Source: Leptospira fainei serovar Hurstbridge str. BUT 6 (lineage in GTDB: Bacteria > Spirochaetota > Leptospiria > Leptospirales > Leptospiraceae). From it: DNA of 64,000 nucleotides. Shown one piece after another: positions 18,395-26,929 of the stretch (positions within the stretch are counted from its first letter, which is position 1; the number at the start of each line of letters is the position of its first letter). The position numbers and the translations under genes were made by a program. The stretch is taken from positions 124,001-188,000 of the forward strand of contig NZ_AKWZ02000010.1 of the NCBI RefSeq assembly GCF_000306235.2, read 5' to 3'. Below the pieces are notes generated by a model. The model did not search any database. It saw nothing but the letters and a program-made list of their open reading frames with translations, and had not been told where the DNA came from.

Positions 18395-19270
18395 CTAATT
18401 CTGTTCGGAAGCCAATAATTCCGCACTAGTCGTATTCCATCTCCATTTAATATAATCTTCTATCGTACCGAATCGATATCCTTCCGATTTTAATTTTCGA
18501 ATTACTGAGGTTAAAATTTCCTTAGTTGTAGGATGTGTATCGTGAAATAAAACGATGACCCCTTTACCATCCGCTCCTCGAACCAATCGAAAGTAAATGC
18601 GATTCATTTTCGCTTTAAATTTCTCGTCATCCAGATTAATACGAGGCCCTTTTTCATACCATTCCCCCCTTACCCATTCTTTAGAATCGGAGGAATCGAA
18701 ATGCCTGGACCACATAATGACGATTCCTTTTTTTTTGAGAACGGATCCCACCCTTTTCCTGGCTTGGTCGGAAGCGGGATGAATGAAAGGAGAACCGAAC
18801 GGTGGACGTAAAAGTGTCATCCTTCCTGACTCGGCTCCAAGTTCGCGATCGTACATACTCTGATTATCGTCGAATTGCTTGGCGATTTTTTCGTCGGGAA
18901 GCGAAAGCAAATTGCGGTGATCGATCGTATGATTTCCCACCGAATGTCCTTCTTTCCTCATGCGGATCAAAACATCTTTATACTTCTTGAATCCGTTTTT
19001 GATTCTGTTTTCTTTCGGAGCCCAATCACCGCAAATAAAAAAGGAAGCCTTAATTTTCTCCTCTTTTAGAACGTCCAAGATTTCTTCCGTCCAATCCGAG
19101 GGTCCGTCGTCGAAGGTTAAATAGGCGATTTTGTCCGGAATCGGATCACCGTCGTAAAAGCCGTACGCACCGTATTTTGCGGAAGTACCCGTCGGATCCT
19201 TTCGATCTATCGTATGGGAACAAGAAATGCAAAAATAAAAAAGAGAGAGGGAGGAAATTAATTTTGGCAT
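18395..19270 (-). CDS. Polysaccharide deacetylase lipoprotein
   Basis: NodB-type deacetylases remove acetyl groups from glycans such as peptidoglycan or surface polysaccharide. The 291-residue product has a signal peptide with lipobox (F-C-I-S-Cys). Then follow the NodB motifs T-F-D-D-G-P (metal and base aspartates), S-V-G-N-H-T-I-D-H (the metal His pair), L-R-P-P-F-G-S-P, and V-L-F-H-D-T-H-P near the end. All key residues appear present, so it should be active in the periplasm. ATG 19270 is preferred over TTG 19288. No neighbour suggests the glycan. Confidence 0.9.
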   Translation of the reverse strand: MPKLISSLSLFYFCISCSHTIDRKDPTGTSAKYGAYGFYDGDPIPDKIAYLTFDDGPSDWTEEILDVLKEEKIKASFFICGDWAPKENRIKNGFKKYKDVLIRMRKEGHSVGNHTIDHRNLLSLPDEKIAKQFDDNQSMYDRELGAESGRMTLLRPPFGSPFIHPASDQARKRVGSVLKKKGIVIMWSRHFDSSDSKEWVRGEWYEKGPRINLDDEKFKAKMNRIYFRLVRGADGKGVIVLFHDTHPTTKEILTSVIRKLKSEGYRFGTIEDYIKWRWNTTSAELLASEQN

Positions 19271-19364
19271 AGCGAAATTAATTTCCAATTTATCGAGGCA
19301 CGTTCTAACGTAAATATATTTTAACGCCGAGAAGCGCGGTCAGAACGGAGACGATGATATCGAA

Positions 19365-19387
19365 ACTGAAATCGAAACGATTTCAGT
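19365..19387. repeat. Perfect 10-base inverted repeat
   Basis: ACTGAAATCG (19365-19374) pairs with CGATTTCAGT (19378-19387) across an AAA loop. It lies between the SMR-like gene and the deacetylase, both on the minus strand. It could terminate the SMR-like transcript or serve as an operator for the deacetylase. There is no clear T-run. Confidence 0.45.
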
Positions 19388-19449
19388 AAATTCGGATTCT
19401 AATTAGTTTCGATCTCTAGCACTGAGATGAATGGATCGAGATAGGATTC

Positions 19450-19827
19450 TTAATCGAACATTTCTCCTGCGGTTAACCAAACGCCTGCAATAATCAATAA
19501 AATTCCGGTCCATTGAGACCAATTTAATCTTTCTTTAAATAGGAAAAACGAAGCCAGCAAAACCACGATGAATCCTGCCGATGTAAAAACAGGATATGCC
19601 AACGAGAGTTTTAATCCTTTCCCCAGAACCCAACGATACCCGAGAAGAGCTATTCCGAAAGAGGCGATACCGGTAAAAAATACCGGGTGCAAAAAGCTTT
19701 TGATCAAACCTTCGATTCCGGGCGCCATGTCGGTTTTGTCTCCCAAGGAACTCGCTTTAATGAGTATATTGGCTAAAGCATTAAAAAATAAAGCCACAAC
19801 GAAGACGATTACGACCGTTGCTTTCAT
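19450..19827 (-). CDS. Small four-helix transporter, EamA/SMR-like
   Basis: The 125-residue protein has four predicted membrane segments (about 3-21, 48-65, 74-92 and 102-120). It ends with F-F-L-F-K-E-R-L-N-W-S-Q-W-T-G-I-L-L-I-I-A-G-V, the typical final helix of drug/metabolite transporters. Its size equals one EamA repeat or an SMR protein, which work as dimers. The conserved SMR glutamate in helix 1 is not evident, so it may be closer to lipid or undecaprenyl-linked sugar flippases than to EmrE. It appears to be a single gene. Confidence 0.78.
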   Translation of the reverse strand: MKATVVIVFVVALFFNALANILIKASSLGDKTDMAPGIEGLIKSFLHPVFFTGIASFGIALLGYRWVLGKGLKLSLAYPVFTSAGFIVVLLASFFLFKERLNWSQWTGILLIIAGVWLTAGEMFD

Positions 19828-19951
19828 TCTGCCAGTCTCCCAAGATCAATTTTTCTTTCCCTAGAACGCCGCAAGAAGAAGGTTGAAGAATCTTCCATAG
19901 ACGCAAGAAGCGGAATCGGTTCCGACTTTCATCGTCCATCCAAAGGAAAGT

Positions 19952-20824
19952 ATGAGAAAGATCAAGGGCAAATCGCGAATAGATAGAAAATCCTTTCGGT
20001 TTAGAGGACTCGACCTCTCCTATCTGGATGCCGGCCGCAAAGAGGCTTCTCCCATCATAATCGCGCATGCAAACGGTTATAGCGCCGGCTGCTATTCTTA
20101 TTATATCGAAAGACTTTCGAAAAAATTTCGGGTTCTCGCTCTTGATTTTTGCGGCCATGGAGAATCGGAGCCGAGCCTAGATTGGAAAAATTGGTTTTTT
20201 TTCCGAGACCAAATTCTCGCTTTGATCGAGGCGGAAAATCTAAGAAATTGTATAGGAATCGGTCATTCTTTAGGAGGAGCGAGTCTTCTTCTTTCTTCTT
20301 ACCATAGCCCTTCCCACTTTCGGAAAATTATAGCGATGGATCCGGTAATCTTAAACCTTCCGTTTATTCTATACGCTTGGACTTTCGGCAATCCTCTCTC
20401 GAAAAGCGCTCTAGCGAGAAGAAGAGAATTTGCGAGCATCGATCTGATTCGAAAAGCATATAGAAGGAATCCGGCATTTTCAAAATGGAATGCGGAAATT
20501 TTCGACGATTATCTCAAGAGCTGCTTTCGGCAGGAAAACGGAAAAGTATATCTAAGATGTCCGCCGGAAGTGGAAGCGAAAATATTCAACTCGGTTAATT
20601 TTCTGAGTTTATATCAGTACGGAAAAATCAAAGTCCCGACTCATATCACTATTCCCGAAAAATACGAGGTCTGCACGCCGAAAGCGGCGAAAAGAATCGT
20701 TAACGGAAATCCCGAATCGACTCTCGAAATTTGGAAGAACACGACCCATTTTTTTCCTTTCGAAGAACCGGAAAGAACCTGGGATAGAATCGAAAGAATT
20801 CTTAGTATGGAAATGCCTCCATGA
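19952..20824 (+). CDS. Alpha/beta hydrolase
   Basis: The 290-residue protein has the hydrolase core: I-I-A-H-A-N-G-Y (oxyanion region), L-D-F-C-G-H-G-E-S, the nucleophile elbow G-H-S-L-G-G-A-S (Ser about residue 109), and a C-terminal T-T-H-F-F-P-F-E-E-P with the likely catalytic His. It has no signal peptide, so it is cytoplasmic. AGGAAAG lies just before the ATG. Its stop overlaps the ATG of the AraC regulator (ATGA), so the two are translationally coupled and the regulator may control this enzyme. The substrate is unknown. Confidence 0.87.
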   Translation: MRKIKGKSRIDRKSFRFRGLDLSYLDAGRKEASPIIIAHANGYSAGCYSYYIERLSKKFRVLALDFCGHGESEPSLDWKNWFFFRDQILALIEAENLRNCIGIGHSLGGASLLLSSYHSPSHFRKIIAMDPVILNLPFILYAWTFGNPLSKSALARRREFASIDLIRKAYRRNPAFSKWNAEIFDDYLKSCFRQENGKVYLRCPPEVEAKIFNSVNFLSLYQYGKIKVPTHITIPEKYEVCTPKAAKRIVNGNPESTLEIWKNTTHFFPFEEPERTWDRIERILSMEMPP

Positions 20825-21603
20825 CGGATAACAAAACGGGCGCGCTTTTCTACTTTGAAGGGAGAATTTTATTTGCGAATCGGGGCTTGGTCGCCGACGC
20901 GCACGCTCATTATGCGGTATCCATATTGATTTCAATTTCCTTACCTTTTTTCGTGGAGATGAAAAAAGGAGAAAAGAAATCCTATCAGGCGGCCGTGCTA
21001 GCTCCTAATTTTCATCACACTCTTCTTGCACAGGAATCCGATATCATCGTTGTTCAACTGGATCCTCATAGCACCGATTATGCGCCGATTGCCGCCCGTT
21101 TCGGAAAAACAGGAATTCATGAAATACCGAATTCCGATCTCAAACCCGTCATTGACGATTGCCGCAAATTAATAGAGGGACAACTTGATTGTTCTCAGGC
21201 TAAATCGTTATTCGAAGATATTCTTTCCGCGGTAGGAGCGGAGAAACCGACGAAAGTATCCTTGGACCCGAGAATACTCTCCGCAACTAAAAGAATGAAG
21301 GCATCCCTTCCAGGATCCGTATCCGTTCCGGAACTCGCAAAAGAATCCGGTTTTTCCGAAACAAGATTTATGCATTTATTCAAAGAGCAACTTGGACTAC
21401 CCGTTAGGCAATACCAGCTTTGGCTCCGCCTTCAAGAGGCAGCTTACTTATTAAAGGAAGGAGGAAATTTAACCGAGGCGGCGCACGCGGCAGGGTTTGC
21501 CGATCAGGCTCATTTAAGCAGGACGTTCAAAAAAATGTTCGGCGTGCAACCATCCCGATTCTTAGGGTCGAACAGCTCGGTTAAAGTCACGTTCTGCGTT
21601 TAA
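20821..21603 (+). CDS. AraC-family transcriptional regulator
   Basis: The 260-residue protein has an N-terminal sensing domain (about 1-130, cupin-like by pattern only). The C-terminal AraC DNA-binding domain has two helix-turn-helix units: V-P-E-L-A-K-E-S-G-F-S-E-T-R-F-M-H-L-F-K and L-T-E-A-A-H-A-A-G-F-A-D-Q-A-H-L-S-R-T-F-K. The second ends with the family's F-G-V-Q-P-S-R-F. It overlaps the hydrolase by 4 bases and is the last gene of this two-gene operon. The effector is unknown. Confidence 0.92.
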   Translation: MTDNKTGALFYFEGRILFANRGLVADAHAHYAVSILISISLPFFVEMKKGEKKSYQAAVLAPNFHHTLLAQESDIIVVQLDPHSTDYAPIAARFGKTGIHEIPNSDLKPVIDDCRKLIEGQLDCSQAKSLFEDILSAVGAEKPTKVSLDPRILSATKRMKASLPGSVSVPELAKESGFSETRFMHLFKEQLGLPVRQYQLWLRLQEAAYLLKEGGNLTEAAHAAGFADQAHLSRTFKKMFGVQPSRFLGSNSSVKVTFCV

Positions 21604-21641
21604 GCGAAAATCCGGAGGTTGAAATGGCCTCCGGATTCGCT
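21603..21641. terminator. Hairpin between convergent araC-like and mpo1-like genes
   Basis: ATCCGGAGG (21610-21618) pairs with CCTCCGGAT. Further pairing of AGCGA with TCGCT occurs across a 2-base bulge. It is a stable stem between convergent genes, but no T-run follows, so it is a weaker candidate than the one at 13243. Confidence 0.5.
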
Positions 21642-21658
21642 CTTCGAAAAGCGAGGGT

Positions 21659-22195
21659 TTAATGAGCCGTACGGAAATCCTTAAGCTTTCCTTGAGCGGC
21701 CAATTCTTTACGGACCTCTTCCTGAACATCTTTACGAAAACCTAATTCAAAAAAGACGTCTGCTACGACGAATATCGGAGCGGAGACGATTGCCTGAAAT
21801 AGGTTATCGAAGAGGGCCGGACGACTCTTCTCAAAAATAAAGTGTCCGTAAAACTGCGCTCCCCAACCTACCAACTGTGCTATCGCAAATACGGTCCAAG
21901 CTGTCGAAGCTTCCAGAGAAGCGGTCAAATAATGTGCAATGGACAATAATGATCCGAATACGATTGCGGAAGCGAGAGCGAAAATGAAATCCAGAGTAAA
22001 ATAATACGCCAATACGACGGCGGCAAATACGGTAGCGGCGGTAATATCGAAACCCCAGACTGTCAGTAATGAAAATCTGCTTAAAACCAGAAATAGTGTG
22101 AATGTAATCGTAGGAACACCTACGATGTGTACCAAAATATTTCGTTTTTCCTGGTGATAGGCGGAATAAAAGACCATTTCCTTGGCAAATCTCAT
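21659..22195 (-). CDS. Mpo1-like membrane protein (DUF962)
   Basis: The 178-residue protein resembles the Mpo1/YGL010w family, whose yeast member is an iron-dependent dioxygenase of 2-hydroxy fatty acids. It has the opening F-Y-S-A-Y-H-Q-E-K-R-N-I-L-V-H-I-V-G-V-P with two conserved histidines. Four to five membrane segments follow, then a G-W-G-A-Q-F-Y-G-H-F-I-F-E-K-S-R-P-A-L segment with the third histidine. These are the family's metal ligands. Fatty-acid alpha-oxidation is inferred from family only. Confidence 0.85.
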   Translation of the reverse strand: MRFAKEMVFYSAYHQEKRNILVHIVGVPTITFTLFLVLSRFSLLTVWGFDITAATVFAAVVLAYYFTLDFIFALASAIVFGSLLSIAHYLTASLEASTAWTVFAIAQLVGWGAQFYGHFIFEKSRPALFDNLFQAIVSAPIFVVADVFFELGFRKDVQEEVRKELAAQGKLKDFRTAH

Positions 22196-22340
22196 AATAA
22201 AAACTCCTTTCCGAAGATAATCGAAGTATAGCTTGATCGAAGGTAACCGACTTGAACGAATCTGCCGTTTTAAGAAAAAAATCCATTGCAGAATACTTGT
22301 TCGAAATAAAGATTCAAAATACTAGGAAAAGGTTTCGATT

Positions 22341-22520
22341 ATGCCCTATGTGAACGTAAAAGTTGCAGGTCCTTTAACAAAGGAGCAAAAGCAAACGATC
22401 GTAAAAGAATTTACGGAAACGTTAAGGAAGGTCGCCGCTAAACCCCCGGAAACGACCTATATAGTCATCGACGAGGTTTCTCGGGAGAATTGGGCCGCGG
22501 GCGGCAAGCTACTCGAGTAG
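22341..22520 (+). CDS. 4-oxalocrotonate tautomerase-family protein
   Basis: This 59-residue ORF reads M-P-Y-V-N-V-K-V-A-G-P-L-T-K-E-Q-K. It has the catalytic N-terminal proline (Pro2, exposed after Met removal) of the tautomerase family, and the usual subunit length of about 60. The C-terminal part (I-V-I-D-E-V-S-R-E-N-W-A-A-G-G) carries the family's E-x-x-x-x-N-W-x-x-G-G signature. AGGAAAAGG precedes the start. It ends 2 bases before the next gene. The substrate is unknown. Confidence 0.88.
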   Translation: MPYVNVKVAGPLTKEQKQTIVKEFTETLRKVAAKPPETTYIVIDEVSRENWAAGGKLLE

Positions 22521-22522
22521 AG

Positions 22523-23341
22523 ATGGATACCCTTTTTTTTATTCTCTCAAAACTTGCCGGAATTTTCCTCTTTCCTTTACCCGTTTGTCTATTATTGGCG
22601 TTTATCGCCGGTTTGCGCTTACCGAAGAAAAAGCAAAAACTTTCGATTTGTCTTCCGTTGATCCTTTTATGGATTTGCTCTACTAATTCTTTCTCACAAT
22701 GGTTAGTAACCGGTTTGGAAGAAAAATATCCGCCTGTTGCAATTAAGACTCTTTCTACGGCGGACGCAATCGTTGTCCTTGGAGGAGCGATCGACAATTT
22801 AGCTCTTTACGGAGATCGGCCTCAATTGAGTTCCGCGTCGGAAAGAATGACCGATGCAGTTATTCTTTATCGAGAGCATAAGGCGCCTATAATCGTTTTT
22901 ACTGGCGGGTCAGGAAATCTAATGTTTCAAGCCCGAAAGGAATCCGAGGCTGCGGAGATTTTCCTATCCTCCCTAGGAGTACCTAAATCCGCGTTACTGT
23001 TCGAGAGCGAAAGCCGCAACACTAAGGAAAATGCGGAGTTTACTGCGGAGATCTTTCGTAAAAGAGGTTGGAAATCGATGATTTTAATCACCTCCGCCTT
23101 CCATATGGAAAGATCCCTTCGTGTTTTTGGAAAAACCGGCCTAAAAGTGATTCCATGGCCGACGGATTACTATTCGCAAGTCAAGGTTCTGACCCTGGAT
23201 TCTTTTGTCCCTTCCGCTCACACTCTTTCCCTTACGAGCACGGTCTGGAAAGAGAGAATCGGACTGCTCGTTTACGAGGCGAGAGATAGTATTTCCACTT
23301 TTCTTCCCCTCCGGCTGGTGTTTCCTTGGTCTAAGGACTAG
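22523..23341 (+). CDS. ElyC/SanA/YdcF-family membrane protein (DUF218)
   Basis: The 272-residue protein has two N-terminal membrane segments (about 4-30 and 39-58). A DUF218 domain follows: D-A-I-V-V-L-G-G-A-I, S-E-R-M-T-D-A-V-I-L-Y, F-T-G-G-S-G, E-S-x-S-R-N-T-K-E-N-A, and I-T-S-A-F-H-M-E-R-S. ElyC-type members act in envelope or undecaprenyl carrier homeostasis; the biochemical activity is unsettled. The reading frame extends up to a TTG at 22490 inside the tautomerase gene, but ATG 22523 is the better start. It leads directly into the cytochrome maturation cluster. Confidence 0.85.
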   Translation: MDTLFFILSKLAGIFLFPLPVCLLLAFIAGLRLPKKKQKLSICLPLILLWICSTNSFSQWLVTGLEEKYPPVAIKTLSTADAIVVLGGAIDNLALYGDRPQLSSASERMTDAVILYREHKAPIIVFTGGSGNLMFQARKESEAAEIFLSSLGVPKSALLFESESRNTKENAEFTAEIFRKRGWKSMILITSAFHMERSLRVFGKTGLKVIPWPTDYYSQVKVLTLDSFVPSAHTLSLTSTVWKERIGLLVYEARDSISTFLPLRLVFPWSKD

Positions 23342-23356
23342 ACTTAGTTTGAACAG

Positions 23357-23770
23357 ATGAACGTAAAATTTGTAATCCTCGCAGGAACCATCGCTCTTTC
23401 ATTGGGAGCCATCGCATTTTTTTCCTCTAAGGAGACTTCTTACATTCTCCTAGATGCTTCCGAACTCGCCGCTCACCCGTCCAATTACGATTCCGACGAA
23501 CTACTAAGGGTTCGCGGATTCGTCAAACCCGGCACAGTGATTCGCGAAGGTAAAACCGCTAAGTTTATCCTGCAGCTCAACGATAAGGAAGTTCCGGTTT
23601 TCTTTACGGGCGCGACTCTTTTACCCGACGCCTTTAAAGAAGGTACTCGTGCGCGAGTGGACGGAATTTGGAAAAACGGAGTGCTAGTCGCGGATAGAGT
23701 GGAAGCAAAATGCGCCTCCAAATACGAAGCGGGATATTCGGACAAAGAAGCTTCCGCAGAAGAATACTAA
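23357..23770 (+). CDS. ccmE: CcmE haem chaperone, CxxxY type
   Basis: CcmE carries haem covalently in the periplasm for cytochrome c maturation. The 137-residue protein has an N-terminal membrane anchor (about 4-22) and an OB-fold domain (L-R-V-R-G-F-V-K-P-G-T-V, V-F-F-T-G-A-T-L-L-P-D-A-F). At the haem-binding site the usual H-D-E-N-Y is replaced by Cys119-A-S-K-Tyr123. This is the CxxxY variant described in archaea and sulfate reducers. ccmF follows after 10 bases. The ABC components CcmA, CcmB and CcmC are not in the window. Confidence 0.9.
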   Translation: MNVKFVILAGTIALSLGAIAFFSSKETSYILLDASELAAHPSNYDSDELLRVRGFVKPGTVIREGKTAKFILQLNDKEVPVFFTGATLLPDAFKEGTRARVDGIWKNGVLVADRVEAKCASKYEAGYSDKEASAEEY

Positions 23771-23780
23771 GCGGGAAATC

Positions 23781-25964
23781 ATGAACGACTTCGGAGCACT
23801 TTGCCTCATCACTTCCTTTTCCCTCCTAATTTTTTCCATCATCCAAACTTCCTACGGAATTTTTCGAAACGATTCGCAAGGAATCGAATTAGGGCGATAT
23901 ACTTTAATGGCGAATTTCGGAGTCATCCTGCTCGCCTTCCTCGTGTTAGTCGTCCAGCTTATTCGCACCGATCTCAATAATTATTACGTCGTAATGCATT
24001 CGAGCGAGCATCTACCGCTCTTTTACAAGATGACTTCCGTTTGGTCGGGCTCGTCCGGGTCCCTGTTGTTCTGGAATCTTCTATTGTCATTTTTCACTTT
24101 TATCGTGTTATGGCAAACCCGGCATCTAATCAACGACCGAGTACCGGTAATGAATTTAAACCTAAGCGTAATCGCTTGCTTTTTCTCTTTTCTTGCGATC
24201 TTCTTTCCTGACGCTCAGCCGTTCCGCGAATTTCAGCCCGCCGCCGTCGCAGGCAGAGGATTAAACCCTCTGCTGCAACACTGGGCGATGATCATACACC
24301 CTCCTATCTTATACGTAGGTTACGTGAGTTTTGCGATCCCCTTCTCGATAGCGACTTCGGCATTGATTACCGGCAAACTCTCGGAAAACTGGTTTCGCTT
24401 CGTCCGTCGCTGGAGTATTTTCTCTTGGTTTTTCCTAGGCACCGGAATCCTCCTCGGTTCAAAATGGGCTTACGAAGAGTTAGGTTGGGGGGGATATTGG
24501 GCTTGGGATCCGGTGGAAAATGCAAGTCTTATGCCATGGCTGCTCTCCACGGCCTTTCTACATTCGATGATCATTCAAGAACGAAGAGGAATGCTGAAAT
24601 TTTGGAATATGTTTCTGATTATTCTAGCGTTCCATTTTTGTCTTCTCGGAACCTGGATCACTCGAAGCGGAGTCTTGGAAGGGCCGCACTCCTTCTCAAA
24701 ATCCACGATCGGAACGCCTTTTATCATCTATATCGGATTAAGCTTTTCGGTCTATATTGGTTTTTTAATATATAGAAGAAGCAAACTCGTTCCCGAACGA
24801 AATCTAGAAGCCATGACTTCCAAGGAAGGAAGCTTCCTGCTCAATAATTTTCTGTTAGTTATCGCGACATTATCGATCTTATTAGGCGTATTCTCTCCGC
24901 TTCTTTACGGAAGAGAATTCAAAGCTCCTTGGTTTAATTCCTGGGGAGTTCCTTCGGGAATTCTATTACTCTTATTAATGGGTTCCGCTCCTCTCTTGGC
25001 CTGGCGTAAAGGTGCGGATAAAATATTCTTTACGACTTTATTCAAACCTTTGATCGCAGGGGTTCTCGGAGCCGGGGCTTATATATTCTATTATTCCCGC
25101 AATTATTCGATTAGCGACTATAGTCTGGGAGACGTGTTGGGAGAAGTATATAGCGTCCTTACGATCGGTTTGGGCGTATTTACTATCGCAGGCATCGCCC
25201 AAGAATATCATAAAGGCATTATGGCTCGCAAGGCTTCTTATCCCAAAGAAGGCTATTTAATCGCCGGCGTAAGAATGCTATTGAAGAATAAGAGACGTTA
25301 CGGTGGATATTTAGTCCACCTTTCGATGGTTATTCTATTCATAGGTTTGGCGGGAAACGCGTTTAAACAAAATACGTCCGTTAAATTCTTTTATTTTCTG
25401 GAACTCCCTCGCGCTAACGAGATCGTCTATTCTAGCCAGGATACAGCCGTGCTCGGTGATTATATCATAGCGGCAAGCAGCCTTAAAATCAAACCGATCA
25501 TTAATGGAGACCCTTCCGAAGGCATCAGTCATAGGAACGTTATCGTATCTCACGAGGCCACGTTCGAGGTGAAACGACAACTGAAAGAGTTTGCTACTAT
25601 GGTGACCGAAAGACGGTTCTATCCTCAAATCTCGCATTTGAGCGGAGATTTCGAAACTCATATTCCTACAAGCGAACCCTCGATCGCTTCGACTCCGAAA
25701 GAAGATCTTTATATACAATTAGGCGCGATCGAGCACGCCGATCTTTCCGACGAAAATCCGGACTTACCAAGGTTGTTTATGAATTTCTTTTTTACTAGGG
25801 ATTCGAACATTAAGTCGGAGCAGTATCTTAGATTTCCCAGACAAATCGTTGCGAATCTTGAAGTTTGGATCAATCCGATGGTGAAGTTCATCTGGGCGGG
25901 TTCTCTAATGTTCTTTCTGTCGGGACTTTTGATACTCTTACCGATCGGAGAAAATCGGCCATGA
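23781..25964 (+). CDS. ccmF: Cytochrome c haem lyase subunit CcmF
   Basis: CcmF is the integral membrane haem lyase that takes haem from CcmE to apocytochromes. The 727-residue protein has many membrane segments. The tryptophan-rich motif is in L-G-W-G-G-Y-W-A-W-D-P-V-E-N-A-S (about 235-250), and histidines are in H-W-A-M-I-I-H-P-P-I-L-Y. A large periplasmic domain precedes the last helix, with a distinct Y-G-G-Y-L-V-H-L-S segment before it. It overlaps the next gene by 4 bases (ATGA). Confidence 0.95.
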   Translation: MNDFGALCLITSFSLLIFSIIQTSYGIFRNDSQGIELGRYTLMANFGVILLAFLVLVVQLIRTDLNNYYVVMHSSEHLPLFYKMTSVWSGSSGSLLFWNLLLSFFTFIVLWQTRHLINDRVPVMNLNLSVIACFFSFLAIFFPDAQPFREFQPAAVAGRGLNPLLQHWAMIIHPPILYVGYVSFAIPFSIATSALITGKLSENWFRFVRRWSIFSWFFLGTGILLGSKWAYEELGWGGYWAWDPVENASLMPWLLSTAFLHSMIIQERRGMLKFWNMFLIILAFHFCLLGTWITRSGVLEGPHSFSKSTIGTPFIIYIGLSFSVYIGFLIYRRSKLVPERNLEAMTSKEGSFLLNNFLLVIATLSILLGVFSPLLYGREFKAPWFNSWGVPSGILLLLLMGSAPLLAWRKGADKIFFTTLFKPLIAGVLGAGAYIFYYSRNYSISDYSLGDVLGEVYSVLTIGLGVFTIAGIAQEYHKGIMARKASYPKEGYLIAGVRMLLKNKRRYGGYLVHLSMVILFIGLAGNAFKQNTSVKFFYFLELPRANEIVYSSQDTAVLGDYIIAASSLKIKPIINGDPSEGISHRNVIVSHEATFEVKRQLKEFATMVTERRFYPQISHLSGDFETHIPTSEPSIASTPKEDLYIQLGAIEHADLSDENPDLPRLFMNFFFTRDSNIKSEQYLRFPRQIVANLEVWINPMVKFIWAGSLMFFLSGLLILLPIGENRP

Positions 25965-26512
25965 AACTCGTTTCAATTCCGATCTTTTTTTTACTTAGTT
26001 CCGTCCTGTTTGCGGAATCTACTTTCACGAATCTGACGAACCCTGAGGAAATTCGGACATTTCACGATGTGACCAATCGTATTCGATGCATTTGCATCCC
26101 TTCCATCGCGATAAAAAGTTGTTCGTTTAATAATTGCACTGTCTCTGCAAAACTTAAGGTCTTCATCGAAAACAGGATTCGTACCGGCGAAAGCGCCGAT
26201 ACGATCGTGGACAAAATGGTAAAAGGGTTCGGACCGGAAGCCGTGAAAGATCCGATCATTGCAAAGTTCATCGAGACTGGAAACACTGGGATGGCACAAA
26301 GTGTCGTTTACGGATTCGGACCGGATATTTTAGCGAAACCGGATTCGACTTGGATCGATGTCAGCATAGCCATGGCAGGCGCTTTGGGCATTCTTCTGAT
26401 CTTTCTCTACTTAAAAAGAAGAATGACGCCTAAAGCGATTTCAGTTATAGGCCCGAACGAAGATGCGGCATTTCACAAGTACCTTTCCGAAATCGAGGAG
26501 AAGCAAAAGTAA
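25961..26512 (+). CDS. CcmH-like thiol protein of cytochrome c maturation
   Basis: The 183-residue protein has a signal peptide, a short periplasmic domain and a C-terminal membrane helix (about 142-162), the layout of CcmH. CcmH normally has L-R-C-x-x-C. Here the segment is R42-Cys43-I-Cys45, with further Cys54 and Cys59, so the spacing is altered. Downstream is R-x-x-I-x-x-G-E-S-A-D-x-I-V-x-K-M-V-x-G-F-G, close to the CcmH phrase for an active site loop. It probably reduces apocytochrome cysteines. The start ATG 25961 overlaps the ccmF stop; the longer frame from 25865 lies inside ccmF. Confidence 0.78.
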   Translation: MKLVSIPIFFLLSSVLFAESTFTNLTNPEEIRTFHDVTNRIRCICIPSIAIKSCSFNNCTVSAKLKVFIENRIRTGESADTIVDKMVKGFGPEAVKDPIIAKFIETGNTGMAQSVVYGFGPDILAKPDSTWIDVSIAMAGALGILLIFLYLKRRMTPKAISVIGPNEDAAFHKYLSEIEEKQK

Positions 26513-26929
26513 ATGGATTATTTACTAATCTTCTTTTATATACTTCTATCCGCATTAGTTTTGGCTCCGTTTTTGTATGTACGTCTAGCAAAACCGGGCG
26601 ACGATCTCGAGTTGGAAACCGAAAGGCGAGAGTTAGTCAATAGACGAGAAGTCTTATTGGAAAACTTAAAGGATTTAAAAATCGAGTTCGATACCGGCAA
26701 ACTTACCGATCCCGAATTCAAATCCATTTCCTCGGGAATCGTGCACGAACTTGAAGAGCAGGATCAAGAAATCAAAGCATGGAGCGAGCGAAAAACCGTC
26801 GACATTAATCGACAACCGGTCGCATCGAACCTCGTTCCGGCTCAGAAATACTGCCACCAATGCGGCTTTAAAATCGAATTGGTCGGCGCTAAATTCTGCC
26901 CTGAATGCGGTACACGTCTCATGGTATGA
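26513..26929 (+). CDS. Membrane-anchored coiled-coil zinc-ribbon protein (CcmI-like N-terminus)
   Basis: The 138-residue protein has one N-terminal membrane segment (about 3-22). A charged helical region follows (E-R-R-E-L-V-N-R-R-E-V-L-L-E-N-L-K-D-L-K-I-E-F-D-T-G-K-L-T), which resembles the N-terminal part of CcmI. It ends in a zinc ribbon (Y-C-H-Q-C-G-F ... F-C-P-E-C-G-T). It starts immediately after the ccmH-like stop, and its own stop overlaps the next gene. The position suggests a role in holding apocytochromes or the lyase complex; this is inference. Confidence 0.8.
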   Translation: MDYLLIFFYILLSALVLAPFLYVRLAKPGDDLELETERRELVNRREVLLENLKDLKIEFDTGKLTDPEFKSISSGIVHELEEQDQEIKAWSERKTVDINRQPVASNLVPAQKYCHQCGFKIELVGAKFCPECGTRLMV

